The position numbers and the translations under genes were made by a program. Below, piece by piece: positions 10,530 to 18,710 of a DNA stretch of 64,000 nucleotides. The stretch lies in contig NZ_CP021378.1 of NCBI RefSeq assembly GCF_002215495.1, positions 2,356,764 to 2,420,763 of the forward strand. Direction: 5' to 3'. Below the pieces are notes generated by a model. That model was not told the DNA's origin. It did no database searches and was given only the letters and a program-made list of their open reading frames with translations. Every line of letters starts with the position of its first letter. Positions within the stretch are counted from its first letter, which is position 1. This stretch comes from Porphyrobacter sp. CACIAM 03H1 (GTDB lineage: Bacteria; Pseudomonadota; Alphaproteobacteria; Sphingomonadales; Sphingomonadaceae).

Positions 10530-10596
10530 CCGTTCGCCTCGAGCGAAGTCGAGAGGTCTGTCCGGGGTGTCTCGAGTTCGCTCGACACGAACGGGA
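10530..10596. repeat. REP-type palindromic repeat between ispE and the amidohydrolase gene
   Basis: A 67-bp element beginning CCGTTCGCCTCGAGCGAAG and ending CTCGACACGAACGGGA. The two ends are inverted copies (CCGTTCG and CGAACGG) that also contain the inner motif pair GAGCGAAGTCGAGA and TCTCGAGTTCGCTC. It can fold into a long stem. An element of almost the same size and ends lies inside ligA at 60513-60578. The pattern is that of REPIN-like pairs of short palindromes known from many Sphingomonadales, mobilised in trans by RAYT transposases (general knowledge; no RAYT gene is present here). Confidence 0.75.
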
Positions 10597-10607
10597 CTCA
10601 GGACAGA

Positions 10608-11411
10608 TCACCGCAGCCGCCCCGCCATCGTCCACCATTCGCGCGGTAAGGCCGCCGCCGCCGCGTCGCGGGCTTCGGGCGTATCGTAAAGCGCGAAGCA
10701 AGTCGCGCCGGAGCCGGACATGCGGGCGAGCCACGGGTTGGTGTCGGCCAGCGCGGCCAGCACCTCGGCGATCACCGGGCAGAGCGAAATGGCAGGGGCT
10801 TCGAGGTCGTTGCGCCCTTCCCGCGCAATCCGGCTGGCGGGGCCTTCGGGGAGCCCACCGCGATCCGCGCCGTCCCACGCCTTGAACACCGGGCCGGTCG
10901 AGAGCGGCACGCGCGGGTTGACCAGCAACACGGGGGTGCCGGCGAGGTCGTCCTCGACGTCCTCCTGCTCGGTGCCGGTGCCGAGGCCGATATGGGTGCG
11001 GCTGCGCACGCAGGCGGGCACATCCGCACCGAGCTTGGCCGCGCGCGCGGGCCAGTCATCGGGCAGACCGTGGAGCGCCTCGACGATCCGGAACACCGCC
11101 CCCGCATCCGCCGACCCGCCGCCAAGGCCAGCCGCGACGGGGAGGTTTTTTTCGAGGGTCACCGCCAGCCCCTTCGGACGCGGGAGGGCGTTCAGGGCCT
11201 TCGCCACCAGATTGTCGAAGGGATTGTCGAGCCCGCCCGCGAACTCGCCCAGCGTGGTGACGCTGTCGGCCGCGGCCGGTGTCGCCGTCAGCACATCGCC
11301 CGCATCGACGAAGGCGAAGAGGGTCTCGAGCTCGTGATACCCGTCCTCCCGCCGCCTGCGGACATGCAGCGCGAGGTTGATCTTGGCGTAGGCGGTTTCA
11401 GTGAGGGTCAT
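10608..11411 (-). CDS. ispE: 4-diphosphocytidyl-2-C-methyl-D-erythritol kinase
   Basis: A 267-residue GHMP kinase that phosphorylates the 2-hydroxyl of CDP-methylerythritol in the non-mevalonate isoprenoid pathway. The N-terminal YAKINLALHV strand, the ATP loop PVAAGLGGGSADAGAV (about residue 90) and the C-terminal RMSGSGATCFAL are the three family motifs, in order. Length is typical or slightly short. The ATG at 11409-11411 forms an ATGA overlap with a small membrane-protein gene upstream, which argues for one transcript that may begin at the ETF-ubiquinone oxidoreductase gene. Confidence 0.94.
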   Translation of the reverse strand: MTLTETAYAKINLALHVRRRREDGYHELETLFAFVDAGDVLTATPAAADSVTTLGEFAGGLDNPFDNLVAKALNALPRPKGLAVTLEKNLPVAAGLGGGSADAGAVFRIVEALHGLPDDWPARAAKLGADVPACVRSRTHIGLGTGTEQEDVEDDLAGTPVLLVNPRVPLSTGPVFKAWDGADRGGLPEGPASRIAREGRNDLEAPAISLCPVIAEVLAALADTNPWLARMSGSGATCFALYDTPEARDAAAAALPREWWTMAGRLR

Positions 11412-11626
11412 GCGCGCAGCTTACCGCTTCCGAGGTGGCGCACTGAGCCATTGGCAATCCAGCGCGAAGCGGCGCCAGCGCCCAGAATGAACCCAATCAG
11501 CAGTACCGCACGATCGAAGCCGGTAAGCACTTGCTTGACCTGCTCATTGGCGAAACCGGCGAACACGCAGGCAAATAGAAATGCCAGCACAGCAAAGGCG
11601 GCACGGAATCGCTTGATTGAAAGCAT
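11408..11626 (-). CDS. Small membrane protein of unknown function
   Basis: A 72-residue protein starting MLSIKRFRAAF, with a hydrophobic segment (about residues 8-24, rich in A, F and L) and a second one (about 38-54, VLLIGFILGAGAA), hence probably two membrane spans. No family is recognised. Support for it being real comes from the ATGA overlap with ispE and from its fit in the short gap after the ETF-ubiquinone oxidoreductase gene. A GTG at 11644 would add six residues. The GGACGGGG before the ATG at 11626 favours the shorter form. A chance open frame cannot be excluded. Confidence 0.5.
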   Translation of the reverse strand: MLSIKRFRAAFAVLAFLFACVFAGFANEQVKQVLTGFDRAVLLIGFILGAGAASRWIANGSVRHLGSGKLRA

Positions 11627-11640
11627 GCCGCCCCGTCCGA

Positions 11641-13290
11641 TCACATATTCGGATAATTCGGCCCGCCGCCACCCTCAGGCGTCACCCAGTTGATGTTCTG
11701 GTTGGGGTCCTTGATGTCGCAGGTCTTGCAGTGGACGCAGTTCTGCGAGTTGATCTGGAACCTGGGCTCGCCGGACTTCTCGTCGATCAGCCACTCGTAG
11801 ACCCCCGCCGGGCAATAGCGCTGCGAGGGGCCGCCGAAGACGTCGTATTCGCTGCGCTTCTGCAGCTCCCAGTCCTTCACCTGAAGGTGGCAGGGCTGGT
11901 CCTCGGCATGGTTGGTGTAGCTGTAGGCGACGTTGGTGAGCTTGTCGAAGCTGATCACCCCGTCGGGCTTGGGATAGGCGATGGGCGGGTAGAGATCGGC
12001 ACGGCCGGTCATCTCGTAGTCGCGATGGTGCTTCATGCTGATCGGCAAGCCGATCTTGAGAGTGCGCATCCACATGTCGATGCCCGCAAGCGCGGTGCCG
12101 ATGTCGCCGCCGTACTTGGCGACCGCGGGCTGGGCGTTCTGGACCAGCTTCAGCTCGGTCGCGATCCAGCTGGAGCGCACCGCGGCGTCATAGTCCATCA
12201 GCTCGGTCTTTTCGTGACCGGCAGCAATCGCCGCCGCGATGCTCTCGGCTGCCAGCATCCCGCTCTTCATCGCGGTGTGGCTGCCCTTGATGCGCGGCAC
12301 GTTGACGAAGCCCGCCGCGCAGCCGATCAGCGCGCCGCCGGGGAAGGCGAGCTTGGGCACCGACTGCCAGCCGCCCTCGTTGATTGCGCGGGCGCCATAG
12401 CTCACCCGCTTGCCGCCCTCGAGATATTCGCGGATCGCCGGGTGCTGCTTCCAGCGCTGGAATTCCTGATAGGGCGAGACCCAGGGGTTCTTGTAATCAA
12501 GCGCGGTCACGAAGCCCAAGGCCACCTGCCCGTTTGCCTGGTGGTAGAGGAAGCCCCCGCCCCAGCTCTCGCTTTCCGAGAGCGGCCAGCCCTGCGTGTG
12601 GATCACGCGGCCCGGCTTGTGCTTCTTGGGATCGATGTCCCACAGTTCCTTGATGCCGAGGCCGTAGACCTGCGGCTGGCAGTTCGCCTCGAGGTCGAAC
12701 TTCGCCTTCATCCGCTTGGTGAGGTTGCCGCGCGCGCCCTCGGCGAAGAGGGTGTACTTGGCGTGGATCTCCATGCCGGGCTGGTAGTCGCCCTTGTGGC
12801 TGCCGTCCGCCGCCACGCCCATGTCCTGGGTGATGACGCCCGCGACCGCGCCGTTCTCGTCGATCATCACGTCCGCCGCCGGGAAGCCGGGGAAGACCAT
12901 CACGCCCAGCCCCTCGGCCTGCTCCGCCAGCCAGCGGGTGAGGTTGCCGAGCGAGCCGGTGTAGCAGCCGTGGTTGCTCATCAGCGGCGGCATGATCGCG
13001 TGGGGAAGCGAGGTCTTGCCGGTCTTCGAGAGCACCCAGTGCCAGTTGTCGGTCACCGGGGTCTCGGCCATCGGGCAGCCCTGCTCGCGCCATTCGGGCA
13101 GCAGCTCGTCGAGCGCCTTGGGATCGACCACCGCGCCCGACAGGATGTGCGCACCGATCTCCGAGCCCTTCTCGAGCACGATCACTTCCAGTTCCGGATT
13201 GATCTGCTTCAGCCGGATCGCCGCCGACAGACCCGCCGGACCGCCGCCGACGATGACGACGTCGCAGGGCATCGATTCACGTTCGCTCAT
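11641..13290 (-). CDS. Electron transfer flavoprotein-ubiquinone oxidoreductase
   Basis: A 549-residue membrane-associated flavoprotein that passes electrons from reduced ETF (from fatty-acid and amino-acid oxidation) to ubiquinone. The N-terminal FAD-binding motif is VVIVGGGPAGLSAAIRL. The C-terminal domain ends with the [4Fe-4S] cysteine cluster NCVHCKTCDIKDP, followed by the conserved NINWVTPEGGGGP. Length and motif order agree with bacterial and mitochondrial ETF-QO. The ATG follows a GGAATCCCC-type leader, and the gene diverges from the UDG-like gene across a 125-bp intergenic region that must hold both promoters. The ETF subunit genes are not in the window. Confidence 0.95.
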   Translation of the reverse strand: MSERESMPCDVVIVGGGPAGLSAAIRLKQINPELEVIVLEKGSEIGAHILSGAVVDPKALDELLPEWREQGCPMAETPVTDNWHWVLSKTGKTSLPHAIMPPLMSNHGCYTGSLGNLTRWLAEQAEGLGVMVFPGFPAADVMIDENGAVAGVITQDMGVAADGSHKGDYQPGMEIHAKYTLFAEGARGNLTKRMKAKFDLEANCQPQVYGLGIKELWDIDPKKHKPGRVIHTQGWPLSESESWGGGFLYHQANGQVALGFVTALDYKNPWVSPYQEFQRWKQHPAIREYLEGGKRVSYGARAINEGGWQSVPKLAFPGGALIGCAAGFVNVPRIKGSHTAMKSGMLAAESIAAAIAAGHEKTELMDYDAAVRSSWIATELKLVQNAQPAVAKYGGDIGTALAGIDMWMRTLKIGLPISMKHHRDYEMTGRADLYPPIAYPKPDGVISFDKLTNVAYSYTNHAEDQPCHLQVKDWELQKRSEYDVFGGPSQRYCPAGVYEWLIDEKSGEPRFQINSQNCVHCKTCDIKDPNQNINWVTPEGGGGPNYPNM

Positions 13291-13415
13291 GGGGATTCCT
13301 GATCCTTGTTGGTTTTTGCCGCGCGGGCCGCACAGTCTGGCGATATGCCTTGTCCGTCCACTTGCTAACGGGGACAGGGACAGTCAAGACCCGCATTGGA
13401 TAGCAAGACCCCCCG

Positions 13416-14228
13416 ATGAGTTGGCCAGACCCCTCCCTAGCGCGCGAATGCGAAGCGGCGCTCGCCTGGTGGCACATGGCCGGGGTCGACCACGACTTCG
13501 CCGATGACGCTACGGCGTGGTTGGGAGAACCCGCCCCCGCCGCACCCGGGCAGGCCGCAGGCGCGGGTCAGGTTACCGGGGCGCGGGCCGCCACGGGCGA
13601 TCACCGCCCGGTTGCGGACAAGCCGGTCCGCCGCTCCGCAGCCCTGCCGGAAACGCCCCCCGCTCGCGCCGCGACGCGCCGCAACCCACTGGGCGATTCG
13701 CCCCCGGGCGACCTTGCCGCCTTCCGTGAGTGGTGGATGGAGGCACCCGAAGCGGGCCTCGCGCGCGGTGCCCTTCGTGTGCCGCCGCGCGGGAATGCCG
13801 GCGCGACGCTGATGGTGCTCGTCCCCCAGCCCGAGGAAGGCGACCGCGAGGTGCTGATGAACGGGCCGCAGGGGCGGCTGCTCGCCAACATCCTCGCCGC
13901 GATGGGTCTGGACGAGAGCGCGGTCTACATCGCCTCGGCCCTTCCCTCGGTCATGCCGATGGCTGACTTCGCGGCGCTGGCTGCGGGCGGGATGGACATG
14001 GTCACCGCCCATCATGTCGCCCTTGTCGCCCCGGCCCGGGTGCTCGCCTTCGGCACGGGCCTCGCGCCGATGCTGGGATTTGTTAACCGTGATGATTCAA
14101 GCGGGAATAACCATGGCAATGTTAACCGCCCGGTCATCATGAGCGAAACGCTCGAAGCCCTCATGGAAAGCCCCCGGCTCAAGGCCCGGTTCTGGCGGAG
14201 ATGGATGGAATGGTCGGCCACACATTGA
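13416..14228 (+). CDS. Uracil-DNA glycosylase superfamily-like protein, probably catalytically degenerate
   Basis: A 270-residue protein. After a low-complexity Ala/Pro/Arg stretch (about 36-95), residues 98-222 follow the family-4 uracil-DNA glycosylase layout. VLVPQPEEGDRE (134-145) is in the place of GEAPGxxED. NGPQGRLLANILAAMGLDESAVYIAS (149-174) matches the G-R-AG-LLD-L-IGL-dVYI block. ARVLAFGTGLAPML (207-220) matches the third block. The usual histidine motif is replaced by the Asn-rich NRDDSSGNNHGNVNRP and MSETLEALMESP. Only one cysteine is present, so no iron-sulfur cluster can form. Its TGA overlaps the ATG of the transglycosylase by one base. Role unknown; glycosylase activity is doubtful. 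Confidence 0.65.
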   Translation: MSWPDPSLARECEAALAWWHMAGVDHDFADDATAWLGEPAPAAPGQAAGAGQVTGARAATGDHRPVADKPVRRSAALPETPPARAATRRNPLGDSPPGDLAAFREWWMEAPEAGLARGALRVPPRGNAGATLMVLVPQPEEGDREVLMNGPQGRLLANILAAMGLDESAVYIASALPSVMPMADFAALAAGGMDMVTAHHVALVAPARVLAFGTGLAPMLGFVNRDDSSGNNHGNVNRPVIMSETLEALMESPRLKARFWRRWMEWSATH

Positions 14229-15985
14229 TGCGCAAGGCAGTGCTTCTGGCAGGGCTGGCGCTGGCGACGACGACCGTGGCGTCGCCGTCGGCGGCGCAAT
14301 CGGGCGATCTCGTGGCGCGCTGGAACGGCGCGGTGCCGGGCGAGCGCGCGCTCTCCGCCGTGCTCGCGCCCGACGAGCGTGAACATTACCGCCAGCTCTT
14401 CGCCGCGATCGACACCGAGCAATGGGGCCTCGTCGAGAGCCTGCTGGCCCAGCGACCCGCCGGCGTGCTGACTCAGGTCGCCCGCGCCGAATACTACACC
14501 CACGCCAAGAGCCCCAGGATCGCCGCCGAGCAGATCTCCGCATGGTTCGCCGCCGGCGGCACCGATCTGCCCCAGGCCGAACAGCTCGCCCGCATGGGCG
14601 CCAAGCGTGGCCTGACCACCCTGCCGCCGATCCCGGGCGAACAGGGCTTCGCGCGCCAGCCCTATGCCCCCAAGCGCATCCTGCCGCGCACCGTGAACGA
14701 CGGCACCATGCCGCCCGCCACCGCGACCGCGATCCTCGCGGCGATCAAGGCAGACAACCCGGGCGAGGCCCAGCGCCTGCTCGCCGAGGTCGACTGGCAG
14801 CTTTCGGGCGATGCCCGCGCCGAATGGCGCCAGCGCGTGGCGTGGAGCCACTATATCGAGAACAACGACAACGCCGCGCTCGAACTGGCGCGGACCGTCG
14901 CCGAAGGCACCGGCGCCTGGGTCGCCGAGGGCGCATGGGTCGAGGGGCTTGCCGCATGGCGCATGGGCCACTGCTCGCTCGCGGGCGAGGCCTTCGCGCG
15001 GGTCGCCGGGATCGCATCCAACGTCGAACTCGCCGCCGCCGGGCACTACTGGGCCGCGCGCGCGGCGGTGCGCTGCCGCGAGCCGGGGCAGGCGCAGCAG
15101 CACCTTTCCGCCGCGGCGCGGATGGACGAGACGCTCTACGGGATGCTCGCCGCCGACCAGCTCGGGATCGAGCTGCCAGCCCATGCCCCCCTTGCGCCGA
15201 TGAGCCGCGAGGACTGGAACCAGCTTCAGCAGCGCCCCAATGTCCGCGTCGCCGCCGCGCTGATCGAGATCGGCCGGCCTTCGCTTGCCGACGAGGTGCT
15301 GCGCCACGAGGCGAAGATCGGTCCGGCCTACCAGTATGGCGCCCTCGCCCGCCTCGCGCGCGAACTCGGCCTGCCCTCGACCCAGCTGTTCATGGCGCAC
15401 AACGCGCCCTACGGCACCAGCAGCGACCCCTCGCTGCGCTTTCCGGTGGCCTATTGGCAGCCGGTGGGCGGATGGCAGGTCGATCCGGCGCTGGCCTTCG
15501 CCCATGCGCTCCAGGAATCGAACTTCCGCGCCGCCGCCGTCAGCCCCGCAAATGCCCGGGGCCTGATGCAGATCATGCCGGCGGCTGCGAAGGATCATTC
15601 CGGGCGCCTCAACCTCGGGATGAGTTATGCGGACCTCAACGATCCGCAGGTCAATCTCGCCTATGGGCAGCGCCACCTCGAGATGCTGCGCGACCATCCC
15701 GCCACGGGCGGCGCGCTGCCCAAGATCATGGCGGCCTACAACGCGGGCCTCGTGCCGGTCGGGCGCTGGAATGGCGAGATCAACGATCAGGGCGATCCGC
15801 TGCTGTGGATGGAATCGATCCCCTATTGGGAAACCCGCGGCTATGTCGCGATCGTGATGCGCAATTACTGGATGTACGAGCGCGCCGCCGGTGTTCCCTC
15901 GCAGAGCCGCCGCGCGCTCGCGCAAGGGCGCTGGCCGGAATTCCCGCGGGCTGCTACGACCCGTTCGGCACGGTTGGAGCCGTAG
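14228..15985 (+). CDS. Lytic transglycosylase (SLT domain)
   Basis: A 585-residue exported murein-cleaving enzyme. A signal peptide (MRKAVLLAGLALATTT to SAAQ, about 23 residues) is followed by a long alpha-helical region of TPR-like repeats (about 40-400), as in Slt70. The C-terminal goose-type lysozyme domain (about 410-570) has the catalytic glutamate in ALQESNF, then NARGLMQIMPAAA and MAAYNAGLVPVGRW. It cleaves the MurNAc-GlcNAc bond to give 1,6-anhydro ends. The start chosen overlaps the stop of the UDG-like gene (TGATG) and begins the signal peptide directly. moaB follows after 15 bp. Confidence 0.92.
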   Translation: MRKAVLLAGLALATTTVASPSAAQSGDLVARWNGAVPGERALSAVLAPDEREHYRQLFAAIDTEQWGLVESLLAQRPAGVLTQVARAEYYTHAKSPRIAAEQISAWFAAGGTDLPQAEQLARMGAKRGLTTLPPIPGEQGFARQPYAPKRILPRTVNDGTMPPATATAILAAIKADNPGEAQRLLAEVDWQLSGDARAEWRQRVAWSHYIENNDNAALELARTVAEGTGAWVAEGAWVEGLAAWRMGHCSLAGEAFARVAGIASNVELAAAGHYWAARAAVRCREPGQAQQHLSAAARMDETLYGMLAADQLGIELPAHAPLAPMSREDWNQLQQRPNVRVAAALIEIGRPSLADEVLRHEAKIGPAYQYGALARLARELGLPSTQLFMAHNAPYGTSSDPSLRFPVAYWQPVGGWQVDPALAFAHALQESNFRAAAVSPANARGLMQIMPAAAKDHSGRLNLGMSYADLNDPQVNLAYGQRHLEMLRDHPATGGALPKIMAAYNAGLVPVGRWNGEINDQGDPLLWMESIPYWETRGYVAIVMRNYWMYERAAGVPSQSRRALAQGRWPEFPRAATTRSARLEP

Positions 15986-16000
15986 CGGGGAGCGGGCAAA

Positions 16001-16531
16001 GTGGCGATTGACGAAACGCGCGAATTCAAACCGATACACATCGCTGTTCTCACCGTTTCCGACACCCGCACGCCCGAGACCGACACCTCGGGCGACATTC
16101 TCGCCGCACGGGTGACAGGCGCCGGACATCATCTCGCAGCGCGCATGATCGTGAAGGACGACGCCGCGCTGCTCGCCACCCAGTTCGAGGCATGGATCGA
16201 GGATCCCTCCGTCGATGCCGTGGTCTCGACCGGCGGCACCGGTCTCACCGGCCGCGACGTGACCCCGGAGGCGCTCGCCCGGATCGAGGGCGCGCGCGAG
16301 ATCCCCGGCTTCGGCGAGCTGTTCCGCTGGCTGAGCTTCAAGTCCATCGGCACCAGCACTGTGCAATCGCGCGCGATGGCCGTGGTGGCACGGGGGACCT
16401 ACATCTTCGCCCTCCCCGGCTCGAACGGGGCGGTGAAGGACGGCTGGGACGGGATCCTCGCCGAACAACTCGACAGCCGCAACCGGCCCTGCAACTTCGT
16501 CGAGCTGATGCCGCGGCTGCGGGAAGTCTGA
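16001..16531 (+). CDS. moaB: Molybdenum cofactor biosynthesis protein B (MogA/MoaB family)
   Basis: A 176-residue molybdopterin-binding-fold protein. After a variable N-terminus, AVLTVSDTRTPETDTSGD opens the fold, STGGTGLTGRDVTPEA (about 75-90) is the pterin/nucleotide loop, and ALPGSNGAVKDGWDGIL near the end is the second binding motif. MoaB/MogA proteins adenylate molybdopterin before molybdate insertion. The sequence is nearer MoaB in size and motif details, but the split between the two is not certain. The start is a GTG at 16001 preceded by GGGGAGCGGG. No other molybdenum-cofactor gene is in the window. Confidence 0.9.
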   Translation: MAIDETREFKPIHIAVLTVSDTRTPETDTSGDILAARVTGAGHHLAARMIVKDDAALLATQFEAWIEDPSVDAVVSTGGTGLTGRDVTPEALARIEGAREIPGFGELFRWLSFKSIGTSTVQSRAMAVVARGTYIFALPGSNGAVKDGWDGILAEQLDSRNRPCNFVELMPRLREV

Positions 16532-16639
16532 ACCGGGGTCGTCGCGCTCTCGTCGCAATGTCATCGTCAGGTCGTAGCGCGGCACTTGCCGGTCAGCGCG
16601 GTGGACATGGGGCTTGGCAGACGGACATTTGTTCCGTAA

Positions 16640-17725
16640 ATGTTCCACGTGAAACATTCGCCGATCAAGGGGCGCGGTGCGCAATCGGGGCAGATCCCCA
16701 CCCGCTTCGGCCTGGCCGAGCGCGAGGTCGATGGCGACTGGCGCGATCATGTCGAAGCGCTGGACGGCCCGCCGGTGAAACTGCGCACCACCGTGACCGA
16801 GGAGCGCCCGAAGTCGATCCTCACCTTCAACCAGTCCCCCGACGTGCCCTTCGACCGCTCGATCAACGCTTATCGCGGCTGCGAGCACGGCTGCGTCTAC
16901 TGCTTCGCGCGGCCGACCCATGCCTATCACGATCTGTCACCCGGCCTCGACTTCGAGACGAAGCTTTTCGCCAAGCCGGAAGCGGCCGCTCTGCTCCGCA
17001 AGACACTGGCGAAGAGGGGTTATTCCCCGAGACCCATCGCCATGGGGACCAATACCGACCCCTATCAGCCGATCGAGCGAGACTGGCGGATCACGCGCCA
17101 GATTCTCGAAGTGTGCCTCGAAGCCCGCCATCCGGTGACGATCACCACCAAGTCCGACCGGGTGATGGACGATGCCGACCTGCTGGCGGAGCTGGCGCGC
17201 GAAAAACTGGTGGCGGTGTCGATCTCGGTGACGAGCCTCGATCCGGTGCTGTCGGCAAAGCTCGAACCGCGCTGTGCCGCGCCTGCCAAGCGGCTGGCGG
17301 CGCTAGGGAAACTCGCCGAGCTGGGCGTCCCGGTGCATTGTTCGATCTCGCCGATCATCCCGGCGATCACCGACACGTTTCTTGAAAGCATCATCGCCCG
17401 CCTCGGCGAGATCGGGGTGCGCAGCGCCAACTGGATCCCATTGCGCCTGCCCCACGAAGTCGCCCCGCTGTTCCGCGAATGGCTCGCCGTCCACTACCCG
17501 GAGCGCGCGGGCAAGGTGATGAGCATCGTCAGACAGATGCGCGGCGGGCGGGACAATGATCCGAATTTCCACAGCCGCTTCAACCCGCAAGGCGTATGGG
17601 CCGACCTGATCCGCGCGCGCTTTGCCGTCGCCTGCCGCAAGGCCGGGATCGGCAAGGCGCGGTTCGTGCTTGATTGCTCGCGGTTCCAGCCTCCTCAAGC
17701 CGGCGGGCAACTGCGGTTATTGTAA
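16640..17725 (+). CDS. PA0069-family radical SAM protein
   Basis: A 361-residue radical SAM enzyme of the PA0069/SplB-like family. The [4Fe-4S] ligand set CEHGCVYC (CxxxCxxC) sits at about residues 84-91 in YRGCEHGCVYCFARPTHAY. Following segments such as MGTNTDPYQPIE and TTKSDRVMDD are typical of the family. Substrate and reaction are unknown. The first residues MFHVKH are the translation of a parS site, so they probably reflect DNA constraint rather than protein function. Homologs may start a little downstream, but no nearer in-frame ATG or GTG with a convincing ribosome site was seen. Intergenic spacing to moaB is 108 bp. Confidence 0.88.
   Translation: MFHVKHSPIKGRGAQSGQIPTRFGLAEREVDGDWRDHVEALDGPPVKLRTTVTEERPKSILTFNQSPDVPFDRSINAYRGCEHGCVYCFARPTHAYHDLSPGLDFETKLFAKPEAAALLRKTLAKRGYSPRPIAMGTNTDPYQPIERDWRITRQILEVCLEARHPVTITTKSDRVMDDADLLAELAREKLVAVSISVTSLDPVLSAKLEPRCAAPAKRLAALGKLAELGVPVHCSISPIIPAITDTFLESIIARLGEIGVRSANWIPLRLPHEVAPLFREWLAVHYPERAGKVMSIVRQMRGGRDNDPNFHSRFNPQGVWADLIRARFAVACRKAGIGKARFVLDCSRFQPPQAGGQLRLL
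16641..16656. other. parS site (ParB/Spo0J binding centromere sequence)
   Basis: The 16-mer TGTTCCACGTGAAACA is identical to the well-known bacterial chromosomal parS sequence (TGTTYCACGTGRAACA consensus). ParB binds it to organise and segregate the origin region. Such sites cluster around the replication origin in most bacteria. Here the site overlaps the ATG (16640) of the radical SAM gene, so it is translated as the N-terminal FHVKH. No other full match was seen by eye in the window, and parA/parB are not present. Confidence 0.88.
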
Positions 17726-17786
17726 CTTGATGACAAGCGGTTAGGCTGTCGTCCCGACCAGCACACACCGGATCGAGGAACGACCC

Positions 17787-18704
17787 ATGCCACCAATCCG
17801 GCGCGCCCTTCTGCTCGCTGCCCCGGCGATCCTCGTGCTCGGGGGATGTTCTTCGGGGCTGCCCGATCCCGATCACGCGGATGTGGCCTATGCGACCCTG
17901 TCGCCGGCGCAGACCCTCGATCTCTATCTGCCCGATGGCACCGGCCCCTTCCCGCTGGTGATCAACATCCACGGCGGCGGTTTCAGGATGGGCGACAAGG
18001 ACATGCTGGATGCGCCCATTGCCGAGGCGCTGCTGGCTAGGGGCATCGCGGTCGCCTCGATCGACTACCGCCTGTCGGACGAAGCCAAGTTCCCCGCAGC
18101 GATAGAGGATGCCAAGGCTGCGGTGCGGTATCTGCGGGCGAACGCTGGCCGCTATCGTCTTGATCCCGAACGTTTCCTCGTCTTCGGTCAGTCGGCTGGC
18201 GGCAACCTTGCCTCGCTCGTCGGGACAACCGGAAATGCAGCGGTGTTCGACAATCACGCACTTGGCAATCCGGGCGTCTCGAGCAAGGTCAATGCCGTGA
18301 TCGACTGGTTCGGCCCGACCGAATTCCTGCAGATGGACCCGCAGGCGCGCGAGCAGGGCTGCCCGCCCGAACACGGAGCGGCGGATTCACCGGAGTCCGC
18401 CTATCTGGGTGCACCGATCGCCTCCGTGCCCGAAAAGGTCAGGGCGGCCAGCCCGATGACCTATATCGACCGCGAGGATCCCCCCTTCCTACTCCAGAAG
18501 GGCAGCGAGGACTGCCTTGTGCCGGTGGGCCAGTCGAAGCTTCTGAAACAGGCGCTCGCCACGGCGGGCGTGCCTGTGGAGCTCGATCTGCTGGAGGGGG
18601 CAGGCCACGGCGACATGGGCGTGTCGACGCCGATATTCCTCAGCCAGTCCAATGTGGAGCGGGTGGTCGCCTTCGCCGAAAGGCACCTCAAGCAGGCGCC
18701 GTGA
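17787..18704 (+). CDS. Alpha/beta hydrolase (esterase/lipase), lipoprotein
   Basis: A 305-residue exported hydrolase. The N-terminus MPPIRRALLLAAPAILVLGG ends in a lipobox LGGC, so the mature protein is probably anchored by lipid in the periplasm. The oxyanion motif HGGGF and the nucleophile elbow FGQSAGG place it in the HSL/BD-FAE-like carboxylesterase group. The Asp and His are in SEDCLVPV and GAGHGDMG. It is preceded by GAGGAACGACCC as ribosome site. The next gene converges on it with only six bases between stops, so it is a single-gene unit downstream of the radical SAM gene. Confidence 0.88.
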   Translation: MPPIRRALLLAAPAILVLGGCSSGLPDPDHADVAYATLSPAQTLDLYLPDGTGPFPLVINIHGGGFRMGDKDMLDAPIAEALLARGIAVASIDYRLSDEAKFPAAIEDAKAAVRYLRANAGRYRLDPERFLVFGQSAGGNLASLVGTTGNAAVFDNHALGNPGVSSKVNAVIDWFGPTEFLQMDPQAREQGCPPEHGAADSPESAYLGAPIASVPEKVRAASPMTYIDREDPPFLLQKGSEDCLVPVGQSKLLKQALATAGVPVELDLLEGAGHGDMGVSTPIFLSQSNVERVVAFAERHLKQAP

Positions 18705-18710
18705 GGCGGT

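Noticed and set aside
10520..10588. Extended N-terminus of the N-formylglutamate amidohydrolase
   Set aside because: The extra 23 codons are the translated palindromic repeat.
14082..14127. Two GTTAACC copies 39 bp apart in the UDG-like gene as a CtrA-type site
   Set aside because: Spacing is wrong for CtrA and both lie in coding sequence; kept only as part of the Asn-rich insertion.
14012..16930. A 972-codon open frame antisense to the UDG-like, transglycosylase and moaB genes
   Set aside because: High GC content with strong third-position bias leaves long open frames on the opposite strand. The translation shows no family motif, while the plus-strand genes have clear signatures.
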